The notes below the pieces were generated by a model, which saw nothing but the letters and a program-made list of their open reading frames with translations, was not told where the DNA came from and made no database searches. This document shows, piece by piece, positions 24,881 through 33,144 of a DNA stretch of 55,319 bases. The stretch covers positions 1 to 55,319 of the forward strand of contig JBBQUW010000017.1 in NCBI GenBank assembly GCA_038212095.1, in the 5' to 3' direction. This DNA is from JAICYJ01 sp038212095 (GTDB lineage: Bacteria; Actinomycetota; Thermoleophilia; Gaiellales; JAICJC01). Position numbers and translations under genes: made by a program. The first letter of the stretch is position 1. Each line of letters starts with the position of its first letter.

Positions 24881-26140
24881 TCAGCCCGCCAGCACGTCCT
24901 CGCACGCGCACAGGCGTCCGCCACGATCGCGCACCCAGCTCAGCAGCTGGGCGTAGCAGCGATCCCAGCCGCGGGCATAGTGCTCGGCGAAACGATCGTT
25001 GTGCCATAGCACCGCCACCGTGCCGCCCACCTCGGCCACCCCCTCGAGCACCGATATCGCGCGCCGCAGCCCCTGGTCGGGCGTGAGCCCGAGGTAGCGG
25101 CGGTCAGACAGCGTCGCGTCCATCACCGCCAACGGCAGCTCGATCAGGTCGAGCGGCCGGTCGCGGGCCAGGTCGTAGGGCCGGTAGGGGAACGAGAACC
25201 CGGCCCGCATACCCGGCCGATCGGCGTACCCCTGGCTGCTGTCCAGCGCGAATCCCAGCGCATCGAGCTGGGGCAGCGAGCGATGCGCATCGTGGCGCAG
25301 GAAGTGGAACCGCGCGCTTCGCAGCGGATCGCCGGTGAGCGACTCCAGCCGCCGCTTCTCGTCCGCCAGCCGATTCAGCTGGTCGCCGACGGTGTAGCTG
25401 GGATGCAGACCGACCTCGTCGCCCTGGGCGCTGATCGTGTCGACCAGCCGAGCTCTCACCCGGTCATAGGTCGCACGATCACCGTCCGCCGGGTGGTGGT
25501 GGCCGGCCAGCAGGAAGTAGGTCGACCGCGCGCCGTGATCGGCCTCGATCTCGCGGATGCGCGGGAACGACCAGTTGGGATCGTCGCGGCGCAGCGCATG
25601 CAGCGGCAGCGAAGCCAGCCCGCGCGCCTCGGCGGCGACCTCGTCCCTCTGGCGCCGTCCGATCGCCTGCTTCAGCCGCGCGCCGGCCGCGACCACCGCG
25701 CCACGGCCGGTCCAGCGCAGCGGCGCGTCCACGTCGTGGGTCAGCACGACCGTGAAGCGGGTGCGCGGCGAGAGCCCTGCGGCCGCCCGGAACCGCGAAA
25801 GCAGCTGGTCGACGGCCGGAACCTCGGGGTCGGCCAGCGCGGATGAGCCAGCGAAGCGGCCGTGCCGATCGCGCACACCGCCGCGCTCCTCCCACCGCGT
25901 GAGATGCCAGAACGCGCTTGCCAGCACGTCCAGGACGCCGTCGCCGAAGTCGAGCAGGCCGTCTTCGACCAGCCGTGGCGACCTCGTCTCGGACTGTTCG
26001 AGGTAGCGCCAGGCGGCTTCTGATCGTGGCATCGCGGACGACGGGTAGACGTCGCTCAGCTCGACCCTGCCAGGCGCGCAGGCCGATCGCAACGTCTCGA
26101 ACGTCCAGCGCACTCGGGGGCTAGAGTGAACCTCGATCAA
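24881..26140 (-). CDS. Polysaccharide deacetylase-like protein
   Basis: A 419-aa protein with a C-terminal (beta/alpha) barrel of the carbohydrate esterase 4 / polysaccharide deacetylase type. Motifs seen are VVLTHDVDAPL (the THDVD metal-binding pair, about 147-152), GARSTYFLLAGH, and GDEVGLHPSYT (His near 248). The N-terminal ~140 residues resemble the extra domain often found before such barrels in capsule clusters. It may remove acetyl groups from a cell-surface sugar. TTG 26140 is preferred because it overlaps the upstream gene's stop as TTGA, the coupling seen throughout this locus. Last gene of the minus-strand group 28000-24881. Confidence 0.8.
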   Translation of the reverse strand: MIEVHSSPRVRWTFETLRSACAPGRVELSDVYPSSAMPRSEAAWRYLEQSETRSPRLVEDGLLDFGDGVLDVLASAFWHLTRWEERGGVRDRHGRFAGSSALADPEVPAVDQLLSRFRAAAGLSPRTRFTVVLTHDVDAPLRWTGRGAVVAAGARLKQAIGRRQRDEVAAEARGLASLPLHALRRDDPNWSFPRIREIEADHGARSTYFLLAGHHHPADGDRATYDRVRARLVDTISAQGDEVGLHPSYTVGDQLNRLADEKRRLESLTGDPLRSARFHFLRHDAHRSLPQLDALGFALDSSQGYADRPGMRAGFSFPYRPYDLARDRPLDLIELPLAVMDATLSDRRYLGLTPDQGLRRAISVLEGVAEVGGTVAVLWHNDRFAEHYARGWDRCYAQLLSWVRDRGGRLCACEDVLAG

Positions 26141-27087
26141 CGCGCTCCCAGCCGCCGCGCCGACCGCTTCAGCGCGATCGCGCCACGCAACGAGGCTGAG
26201 GGCGTGTGGCGCACCACGGAGTATGGCACCGGGTCGCCGCCGAAGCCGCGCACCAGCAGCTCGATCGGTCGCATCATCGACCCCTCGAAGTCGAACCTGG
26301 TGTGACGGGCAGCCGCCTGACATATCGCCGTCCACAGGAGTAACGGGACGGCGTAGGGTGAGGCCGCGTCGGCGCTGATCCCGCCCAGCAGGTAGTAGGT
26401 GGTGCGGTGATCGAACACGAAGTAGCCGGCCGCCGCTGCACGACCCTCACGGTCTCGCGCCACCAATATGCTGCGCGCGTCGCGATCGGCGGCGGCAGGG
26501 TCGAGCCGGATCAGCGCATCGTGCCCGGTCCGGTCGCGGCTTCGGTTCTGCCGCTCCAGCGTGGCGTCGTGGATGGCGAGAAAGTCTGGCAGCGTTCCTG
26601 GCTGAACGCTCAAACCCTCGCGTTCGCCTCGCCGAACGGCGCCCCGCACCTTGTTGCGCAGCCGGGTGAAGCTGGCCTCGAGGTCAGACAGATCGTCGAT
26701 CCGCCAGGTGTAGCGGGTGGTCTGGGTGAACCCGCGCCAGTAGAGCGGCGCCCAGTAGTCGTAGGCCGGACTGCAGCGCGCCGTCAGCTGCGCGTAGCGG
26801 CCGATCTTCTCCAGCAGTCGCCCCGTCATCTCGTCCTCGGATGAGCGGCGCAGATCGGATCCGAACAGCGGGCCGAGCCAAGGCGTCAGCGGCGCGCCTC
26901 CGTGCTCGGCGCCAAACCGCCCTCGCCGCACGACGGTCGGCCAGGCGGCGACCATCTCTCCGTCCTTGACCAGGCCGTTCGTCCGCCAACCGCCGGGCGC
27001 GACCGCGTCCAGCCACCAGGACGAGCTAAACAGGCTGCCCTGGAGAGAGGTCTCGACCAGGCGGTCGTACTCAGCGTGCTGCGACAT
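26137..27087 (-). CDS. GNAT/FemAB-type acyltransferase
   Basis: A 316-aa protein resembling the FemAB-like GNAT group (Acetyltransf_6) found in exopolysaccharide loci. Conserved features are the R-N-K/R-rich central segment (RLRNKVRGAVRRGEREGL), RNRDRTGHD-like residues and AAAGYFVFDHRTTYYLLGG. FDFEGSMMRPIELLVRGFGG is the acceptor-domain signature. It probably transfers an acyl or aminoacyl group to a sugar or amino sugar of the surface glycan; donor unknown. ATG 27087 lies within the end of the sulfotransferase gene (17-nt overlap). Confidence 0.8.
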   Translation of the reverse strand: MSQHAEYDRLVETSLQGSLFSSSWWLDAVAPGGWRTNGLVKDGEMVAAWPTVVRRGRFGAEHGGAPLTPWLGPLFGSDLRRSSEDEMTGRLLEKIGRYAQLTARCSPAYDYWAPLYWRGFTQTTRYTWRIDDLSDLEASFTRLRNKVRGAVRRGEREGLSVQPGTLPDFLAIHDATLERQNRSRDRTGHDALIRLDPAAADRDARSILVARDREGRAAAAGYFVFDHRTTYYLLGGISADAASPYAVPLLLWTAICQAAARHTRFDFEGSMMRPIELLVRGFGGDPVPYSVVRHTPSASLRGAIALKRSARRLGAR

Positions 27088-28000
27088 CTCGCAACAATGC
27101 CTGTTCGAGCTCGGGCGTCAGCACGGCTGCCTGGGGACGCTGGAATCGCTCCGGGATTTCGCCCCGTGGCTGGAGCGTCGCCCCCGCACCGGCGGCGAAT
27201 GCCTCCACCGCCGCCAGCACCGACCGCGGCTCGTCGCACAGCCGTGCGTACTCGATGTCGAAGAAGCGCTGCTTGCCGATGGCCGCGCGGGCCTCGGCGA
27301 TCACGCGGTCGATGCCCTGCACCTGCTCGATTGCCTGACCCGCCGGCGGCAGCGTGCGGATTCGATCGATCCCGGGCGGCTCGGCCGACCACCAGGTGGA
27401 GTAGTCGCCAGAGCGCCGCTTCCGCCCTGCCAGCAGCGAGCGGGCGTTCTCGAGTAGGTCCCGGTGCACGACCAAGAACAGCGCCTCGGGCAGCGCGTGG
27501 GCGATCGGCTCCAGTCGAAGCGAGCAGTAGAGGTTCTTGAACACCACCGGCCGTCCGGCGGCCTGCGTGAAGCGTGTCACCGACAGGCGCAGGCGGGCGA
27601 GCGCCGCCGGGTCGACAGTGGCGAGCGTGACGTGGTGAGGCGAGCGCGGGAAGAAGCGGTACCAGTAGCCGCCGCACTCGCTGGGCGCGGTCGCACCGCG
27701 CTCGAAGCCGTGATCGGAGGCAAACGTCGGACTGTGGGCGGCGCCGGCGAAACGCCCCTCGACCAGCGAGGGAGCCCCGTTCAGGCGGCAGTGTCGGTTC
27801 GAGATGTAAGCCACGTCGAACCGTTGCACCACGGCCTGGTAGAGAAGCGTGCTCCCTGATCGGGGCGCTCCCACGATCAGGATCGGCGGGTACTGCAGAG
27901 GGCCAGCGTCGCTGCCACGCGTCTCGTACCGATCGAGTGCCCGGTTGACGATGCGTAACGAGCGAGCGGCCAGCACGGCTGGTATCTGAGAGGGTCGCAC
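27071..28000 (-). CDS. Sulfotransferase family protein
   Basis: A 309-aa PAPS-dependent sulfotransferase-type protein. The 5'-phosphosulfate-binding P-loop-like motif ILIVGAPRSGSTLLYQAVV is at about 41-59. A 3'-phosphate-binding stretch with Arg/Ser (LVVHRDLLENARSLL) is at about 178-192. It would sulfate a hydroxyl of a carbohydrate or lipid. GTG 28000 is preceded by TATCGT (28012-28007) at 6 nt, facing the divergent glycosyltransferase promoter. The C-terminus overlaps the FemAB-like gene. Substrate is unknown; context points to a surface glycan. Confidence 0.85.
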   Translation of the reverse strand: MRPSQIPAVLAARSLRIVNRALDRYETRGSDAGPLQYPPILIVGAPRSGSTLLYQAVVQRFDVAYISNRHCRLNGAPSLVEGRFAGAAHSPTFASDHGFERGATAPSECGGYWYRFFPRSPHHVTLATVDPAALARLRLSVTRFTQAAGRPVVFKNLYCSLRLEPIAHALPEALFLVVHRDLLENARSLLAGRKRRSGDYSTWWSAEPPGIDRIRTLPPAGQAIEQVQGIDRVIAEARAAIGKQRFFDIEYARLCDEPRSVLAAVEAFAAGAGATLQPRGEIPERFQRPQAAVLTPELEQALLRDVAAR

Positions 28001-28070
28001 CGCACGACGATAGCTGTCCGTGGCGCCCAGCGGAGCGGGAACGGCCGCGCCGGAACTGCGGCTAATCCTC

Positions 28071-28076
28071 TACCAT
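28071..28076 (+). promoter_or_regulatory. Candidate leaderless -10 (TACCAT)
   Basis: TACCAT, 6 nt before the GTG at 28083 of the glycosyltransferase gene. The divergent sulfotransferase has TATCGT at 28012-28007. Confidence 0.45.
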
Positions 28077-28082
28077 GCGGCG

Positions 28083-29180
28083 GTGCCCGAGCCGCTCCGG
28101 ATAGCGATAGTGGGCGGCGCCCGCAGCATCCACACCAAGCGCTGGGCGACCCGGCTGGTCGAGCATGGCCACTCGGTGCGGGTCTACACGCTGTTCCCTG
28201 ACCTCATCCAGGGAGTTGAGGTGGTGGACGTGTTCGGTCGCGGTATCCCTGGTGGGATGGGCGTGCGCCGGCTGTGGCGCCGGCACCGGTTGACGGCGCT
28301 GTTTCGCGAGTTCGATCCTCATCTGGTGCAGAGCTTCTTTCTGTGGCCGTACGGCGAGTGGGCCCGGCTAAGCGGCGTGCGGCCGGTCGTACAGGGTGCG
28401 TGGGGCTCGGACGTATTCGTGATTCCGCAGCGTTCTCCCAAGCGGAGGCGGCAGATCTCGCGTATCCTGGCCGACGCCGACGCGGTCACGGTCAACTCGG
28501 CCTCGCTCGCCGAGGGCGTGATCGGCTTGGGCGCCGCGCGCGACCGCGTATACGAGATCGGCTGGGGGGTTGACGTCGATCGCTTCAAAGGTCGCGACGA
28601 CGGCCGGCTGGCGGAGCAACTCGACTTAGTAGGGCGGCCGATCGTACTGTCGACTCGCGGGCACAAGCCGATCTACAACCTTGACGTGATCGCCGAGGCC
28701 GTGCCGGCGGTGCTGGACAGCGTGCCCGAGGCGGCCTTCCTGTTCATGGGTCATGGGCCAATGACTGACCAGCTCCGGCAGCGGCTCGACCAGCTTGGCG
28801 TGCTCGACCACGTCCGTTTCCGCCGTTTCGCCGAGCACGAGCTGCCGGCAGTGTTTGCGGCCAGCTCCGTTGCGGTCTCGATTCCTTCCTCCGACTCGGG
28901 CCGGCCGACCTCGCTGCTGGAGGCGATGGCCTCCCACCTGCCGGTGGTGCTGGCCGATATCCCGGGCATTCGGGAGCTGGTCGACCAGGGTGAGGGAGCC
29001 GAGATCGTGCCGGTGCGGGACCCCGGCCCCACCGCGGCCGCGATCGTGCGGCTGCTGGAAGACGGGTCACTGCGCGAGCGATATGGCACCCGCAACAGGG
29101 CGGTGGTGGCAGAGCATGCGAGTGCAGCCGATGAGACGGCCAGGTGCCTCGAGCTCTACCGTCGCCTGTGCGGCGTCTGA
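28083..29180 (+). CDS. Glycosyltransferase family 4 protein
   Basis: A 365-aa GT-B glycosyltransferase. The N-terminal domain starts PEPLRIAIVGGARSIHTKRWATRL. The C-terminal donor domain has the family's EX7E-like region (SDSGRPTSLLEAMASHLPVVLADIPGIRELV, about 282-312). It is the only plus-strand gene inside the glycan locus before 33 kb. GTG 28083 is used instead of an upstream frame extension because a TACCAT element lies 6 nt before it and residue 2 onward matches the family's first strand. The sugar is unknown. Confidence 0.88.
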   Translation: MPEPLRIAIVGGARSIHTKRWATRLVEHGHSVRVYTLFPDLIQGVEVVDVFGRGIPGGMGVRRLWRRHRLTALFREFDPHLVQSFFLWPYGEWARLSGVRPVVQGAWGSDVFVIPQRSPKRRRQISRILADADAVTVNSASLAEGVIGLGAARDRVYEIGWGVDVDRFKGRDDGRLAEQLDLVGRPIVLSTRGHKPIYNLDVIAEAVPAVLDSVPEAAFLFMGHGPMTDQLRQRLDQLGVLDHVRFRRFAEHELPAVFAASSVAVSIPSSDSGRPTSLLEAMASHLPVVLADIPGIRELVDQGEGAEIVPVRDPGPTAAAIVRLLEDGSLRERYGTRNRAVVAEHASAADETARCLELYRRLCGV

Positions 29181-29199
29181 TCACCGGCCCGGAGACGCA

Positions 29200-30699
29200 T
29201 CACGGTGCCGTGCCCTCCTCCAGCGTGGCGTCCTCCAAACCGGGATCGGGGCGCTCGCGCCGCCGCATCGCCAGCAGCGCGCGGATGCGGACGCGGTCGT
29301 CCGCGGACAGCGCGCCCACCGCCAGCAATGCGAGCGGGAACGAGCCCGCCAGCAGCAGCCGCAGCAGGATGCCGAGCGCCGTCGCCTCCGGCACCACCCA
29401 CAGCGACAGGGCGACGTAACCGGTGGTGACCGCGAAGATCCGCAATACGCGGTTCCAGTCGTACTCGACCGGGTAGCTGCGCTGCGCGTTCAGCCATCCC
29501 AGCCACAGCAGCAGCGCGTACCCGATCACTGTGGTCAGGCCGGCGCCGACGATGCCCCAGGTGGGAATGAAGTAGAAGTTGAGCCCGATGTTGACGGCTG
29601 CCGCGATCGTCGAGATGACCGGCGTCATGCGCGTCTTCTTGCTGAACGTGACGCCGATGTTGACCACCATGAAGCCGCCGTACAAGACGGCACCGCCCAT
29701 CAGCAGCGGTACCACCGGGATCGCGTCGCCGACGTTGCCAGGAAAGGCCCGCCGGATGTAGGGCGCCGAGATCAGCGTCAGGGCGCTGACCGCCCATCCC
29801 ATCACCACCGCCCAGTAGGTGAAGACCTGCCGGAAGGTCTGCTTCGCCGTCTGCTCGCCACGGATGGAGTGCGCAAACGGCGGCCAGGCGGTCTGGAAAG
29901 CGCCGACCGCCAGCATCACTCCCAGCGCCACCTTCGCCGCCACGGCGTAGGAGCCAAGCTCTGCAGTGGTCGAGAGTCCCTGGATCTGCGCACGGTCGGC
30001 GAAGTTCAGCCCCCACAGTGCGAGACCTGCGGGCATCAGCGGCAGCGAGTAGTGCATCACCTGGCGCAGCACGTTGCGGTCGAAATGGCGCACGCCGACC
30101 GTGTGGCGGCGGGCGACCAGCAGGCAGGCGTAGACCAGCGCGCTGCCGCCGAAGTTGCCCACCATCAATCCCAGCGCTTTCTGATGCAGGCCGATCACCA
30201 GCACGATCGTCAGCACGACCGTGACGGCCACGTTCAGCAGCGTGAACACCACGAAGCTGCGCGCTCGCCGCTCGATCCGGTACACCCGCGCGACGACGTC
30301 GTAGTTCATCGACACCCACAACCCGATCAGACCGACCAGCGCCACCGAGCGGTCGACGCCAAGCAGCGAGGCCAGGGGGTTCAGCAAGAGCAGGCCGATC
30401 GCGAGCGCCAGCGTCGATGCCGCCATGACGAACGCGAACACCGTGTGGATCACCGGCGACCAGTCCTCACGCTCGGGATCGCCGAGGGTGAACCGCGACA
30501 TCGAGGCGGTGATGCCCAGCCGCAGCACGATCGCGGCCGCCGCGATTGCACTCATCACCAGCTCGACGACACCGAACGCATTTCGGCCGGCGTAGCTGAC
30601 GTACACGGGAACCAGGAAGAAGCCGACGATGCGGCTCGCGAATCCGCCCAGCCCGTACGTCAGCGACTGGCTGGCCAGTGACCGCAGGCGCGGCGCCAC
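29200..30699 (-). CDS. Oligosaccharide flippase family protein (Wzx/MATE-like)
   Basis: A 499-aa integral membrane protein with about 12-14 hydrophobic helices, typical of Wzx-type polysaccharide exporters (MOP superfamily). The first helix follows SLTYGLGGFASRIVGFFLVPVY (about 11-32). It would flip lipid-linked glycan units across the membrane. GTG 30699 begins 1 nt after the upstream stop; a longer N-terminus would run into that gene. It is the last gene of the operon with the AlkP-like gene and sulfotransferase (33087-29200). Confidence 0.9.
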   Translation of the reverse strand: MAPRLRSLASQSLTYGLGGFASRIVGFFLVPVYVSYAGRNAFGVVELVMSAIAAAAIVLRLGITASMSRFTLGDPEREDWSPVIHTVFAFVMAASTLALAIGLLLLNPLASLLGVDRSVALVGLIGLWVSMNYDVVARVYRIERRARSFVVFTLLNVAVTVVLTIVLVIGLHQKALGLMVGNFGGSALVYACLLVARRHTVGVRHFDRNVLRQVMHYSLPLMPAGLALWGLNFADRAQIQGLSTTAELGSYAVAAKVALGVMLAVGAFQTAWPPFAHSIRGEQTAKQTFRQVFTYWAVVMGWAVSALTLISAPYIRRAFPGNVGDAIPVVPLLMGGAVLYGGFMVVNIGVTFSKKTRMTPVISTIAAAVNIGLNFYFIPTWGIVGAGLTTVIGYALLLWLGWLNAQRSYPVEYDWNRVLRIFAVTTGYVALSLWVVPEATALGILLRLLLAGSFPLALLAVGALSADDRVRIRALLAMRRRERPDPGLEDATLEEGTAP

Positions 30700-30700
30700 C

Positions 30701-32314
30701 CTACTCGTAGCCGAGCGCCTCGAGCCGTTCCGAGATCGCTCGCTCCTCCTCACCGGAGTAGACGGTCTGGTCGGACACGGTGCCGTCGTCTGCCGCCAGC
30801 GCGACCGGGTCGAGCGCCGGCCGGAACGCCGGCAGCGGCCGACCGTCGAACTCGGCCTCAGCCTCGACGCCCAGCAGCGCCAGCACGGTGGGTGCCAGAT
30901 CGGCGATCTCAGCCCCCTCGACGGCGGAGTGCGTGACGCTCGGCCCGGCCGCCGCGACGATCCCGATCGGGCCGTGGTGGCCCGAGAAGCCGTAGTTGTG
31001 CGACGGGTCGAGATGATCGTGGCGCACCCATGCGCTCGGCCAGGCGCGGCGCGAGGAGTCGATCAGGATGCGGGGATCGTTGGCCGTGATCACGATGTCC
31101 GGCGCCTTCTCGGCGAACCGGCCCTGGTGCACCTCGTCGCCCGGCAGCACCGTGAATGCCGGCGATCCGTCGAACGGGCTGCGCTCACCGCGCAACTCCT
31201 CGATCAAGCGGTCGCGGAACGCGCGGTCGCCGCGCCGCCCCGTCGACTCGCCCAGGAAGAGCGGGCCGCCGGTGCCGTACGCATAGGCGTCGGTGTGCCA
31301 ACGGTCGATGTCGCGCATGGTGCGATTCGCGGTCTGAGGAGCGGCGCCGAAGGGAACCAGCCGGTCGTACAGCCGCGGATACCAGCGGTGGCGCAGCGCC
31401 ATGTACGAATCGACCCGGGCGAGACCACGAATCCTCTGCGCGGAGCGGCGGCGAAACCGCAGATAGCCGCGGTGCTCCAGCCAGCGGTTGACGTGGAAGA
31501 CGTGGTGGATCGGCTTCATACCGTGGTCTGACAGCACGATTGCATTCACCGGGCGGCCGTACAGCTGCTCGGCCCGCGCGATCAGCCTGCCGATGGCGGC
31601 GTCGACCGCGTCGTACACCTCGCCGATGTGGTCGGCGGCCAGTGCCGGGTCGTGGGCCGGGTGCTCCGGATCGCGCAGATGCCACGCCAGGTGGCCAATT
31701 GTGTCGCTCGACATGAAGTCGACGCAGAAGAGATCAGGACGGTCGTGGGCGAGCACATGCTCACACAGCCGCTCCACCTCCGACACGTTCTCGACCAGCA
31801 GGCGGCGGTAGCGCTCGTAGTCTTCCCAGTAGCGCTCCTTCATCGGATGGTGGGCCGTGACCAGATCGGGGAACGCGGCTGCGATCCGCTCGGCCGCCTC
31901 GGGCGGGTGGATGGTCGGCCGTTCCGGACCGCCGTAGCCCGAGACCACCACGCCGCCGACGTCCTCTACCGGATGGGTGAACGGGATCAGCACCATCGCG
32001 GTGCGCAGCCCGGCGGCGCTGAGATACCGCCACAACGGTGCGCCCGCGCGCTGTGCTGCGCTTTCGATCCGGAACCCGCCCCGGAACGGGTTGGTGGAGA
32101 AGTTGTAGATACCGTGGCCGGCCGGTCGCAGCCCGGTGAGGAAGGTCGACCAGGCGACCGGGGTGATCGGCGGCTCGGTCGAGCGCAGCGGACCGTAGGC
32201 GCCTGCGTCCCGCAGTCGGGCGACCGTGGGCATGCGCCCGGCCGCCAGCAGCTGCTCGACCACGTCGAAGTCGGCGCCATCGATGCCGAACACGAGCACG
32301 GGGGCGGGCGTCAT
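30701..32314 (-). CDS. AlkP-superfamily phosphohydrolase (COG3379-like, type I phosphodiesterase)
   Basis: A 537-aa protein of the alkaline phosphatase superfamily, similar to the predicted phosphohydrolase/phosphomutase group COG3379. Metal-binding and nucleophile motifs are VFGIDGADFDVV at the N-terminus, ITPVAWSTFLTGL (about 48-60, Ser/Thr nucleophile) and IVLSDHGMKP (about 260). A C-terminal LLGVEAEAEFDGRPL is seen. It may cleave or transfer a phospho- or sulfo-group on a glycan or lipid precursor. ATG 32314 overlaps the sulfotransferase stop (ATGA), and a TACGAT lies 6 nt upstream, which may be coincidental. Confidence 0.85.
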   Translation of the reverse strand: MTPAPVLVFGIDGADFDVVEQLLAAGRMPTVARLRDAGAYGPLRSTEPPITPVAWSTFLTGLRPAGHGIYNFSTNPFRGGFRIESAAQRAGAPLWRYLSAAGLRTAMVLIPFTHPVEDVGGVVVSGYGGPERPTIHPPEAAERIAAAFPDLVTAHHPMKERYWEDYERYRRLLVENVSEVERLCEHVLAHDRPDLFCVDFMSSDTIGHLAWHLRDPEHPAHDPALAADHIGEVYDAVDAAIGRLIARAEQLYGRPVNAIVLSDHGMKPIHHVFHVNRWLEHRGYLRFRRRSAQRIRGLARVDSYMALRHRWYPRLYDRLVPFGAAPQTANRTMRDIDRWHTDAYAYGTGGPLFLGESTGRRGDRAFRDRLIEELRGERSPFDGSPAFTVLPGDEVHQGRFAEKAPDIVITANDPRILIDSSRRAWPSAWVRHDHLDPSHNYGFSGHHGPIGIVAAAGPSVTHSAVEGAEIADLAPTVLALLGVEAEAEFDGRPLPAFRPALDPVALAADDGTVSDQTVYSGEEERAISERLEALGYE

Positions 32315-33087
32315 GCGGCGATCGTAACGCCGCCGGCAGCCGGGGAGCGCAGGCTGTAGCCCCAGCGGCGTGCCTCGCGCTCCCACCGCCGCTCGATCAG
32401 CGAGATGTACGCGCTGCGGGCCGGGTTGCGCCGCCGAGCTCGCCACTCGGCGAAGTAGCGGTCGTCGATGCCTTCCCGCACCTCCAGTCCCGACGGCACC
32501 GCGTCCAGGCCGAGAAACGCGAACACGCGCCGGAGCTCCGTGTCGGGCGCCGCCACCAACTGCTCGTAACGGAGCAGGTGCACGCGCTGCAGCGATGGCT
32601 GGTCGGCGGCGAAGATGCGGTGACATCGCATCCAGTGGCCGATCAGTTGGTCTGGGCGGGTGGCGCTCCACTTCTGGGTGGCACAGGCCACCGCGATCGG
32701 GTGCCGGGTCACCACCACGAACGAACAGTCGGGGAACAGCGCCTGCAGGAAGCGGGTCTTGGTCAGGTGTGGCGGCGACTTCTCGAGCAGCACCGGCCGG
32801 TCGAGCTGCCAGTGCGGCGACCACTGGCTCCACAGCCGCTGCCGGTTCTCGGCGGTCATCAGCGGCGAGTGCTCGGTGAGATGCTGGCGCTCAGCGAACC
32901 CGAACCGGCCGGGGCCTCCGTCTTCGTGGCCGGGCGGATACACGGTCTGCAGCAGCTGCCCCTCGTCCTCGGCGACGCCGGTGTCCGAGAACGCGCTCAC
33001 CAGCGGGTGCTGCGCGATGCAGCGCGCCAGCAGCGAGGTGCCGCTGCGGTGAAGGCCGGTGACAAAGACGAATCGATGCTCGTTCAC
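32311..33087 (-). CDS. Sulfotransferase family protein
   Basis: A 258-aa PAPS sulfotransferase-type protein. The P-loop-like motif FVFVTGLHRSGTSLLARCI is at about 6-24, with LLEKSPPHLTKTRFLQALFPD and VVVTRHPIAVACATQKW (about 105-150) carrying the 3'-phosphate-binding residues. It is distinct from the sulfotransferase at 27071-28000, so the locus has two. GTG 33087 puts the conserved strand at the N-terminus and has TACGCT 8 nt upstream. First gene of the minus-strand operon. Confidence 0.87.
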   Translation of the reverse strand: MNEHRFVFVTGLHRSGTSLLARCIAQHPLVSAFSDTGVAEDEGQLLQTVYPPGHEDGGPGRFGFAERQHLTEHSPLMTAENRQRLWSQWSPHWQLDRPVLLEKSPPHLTKTRFLQALFPDCSFVVVTRHPIAVACATQKWSATRPDQLIGHWMRCHRIFAADQPSLQRVHLLRYEQLVAAPDTELRRVFAFLGLDAVPSGLEVREGIDDRYFAEWRARRRNPARSAYISLIERRWEREARRWGYSLRSPAAGGVTIAA

Positions 33088-33132
33088 GATGCCGAAGCGT
33101 AGTGACCGGAGGCCGGCGCAGGCGCGACTCTT

Positions 33133-33138
33133 TAGACT
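33133..33138 (+). promoter_or_regulatory. Candidate leaderless -10 (TAGACT)
   Basis: TAGACT, 6 nt before the ATG at 33145, in the 57-nt gap between the divergent sulfotransferase and phosphohydrolase genes. Confidence 0.55.
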
Positions 33139-33144
33139 GCCCCT

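Noticed and set aside
28795..30681. 628-codon open frame across the glycosyltransferase and flippase region
   Set aside because: Its composition is Gln/His/Arg/Asp-rich without motifs; the opposite-strand flippase and the in-frame glycosyltransferase explain the region.
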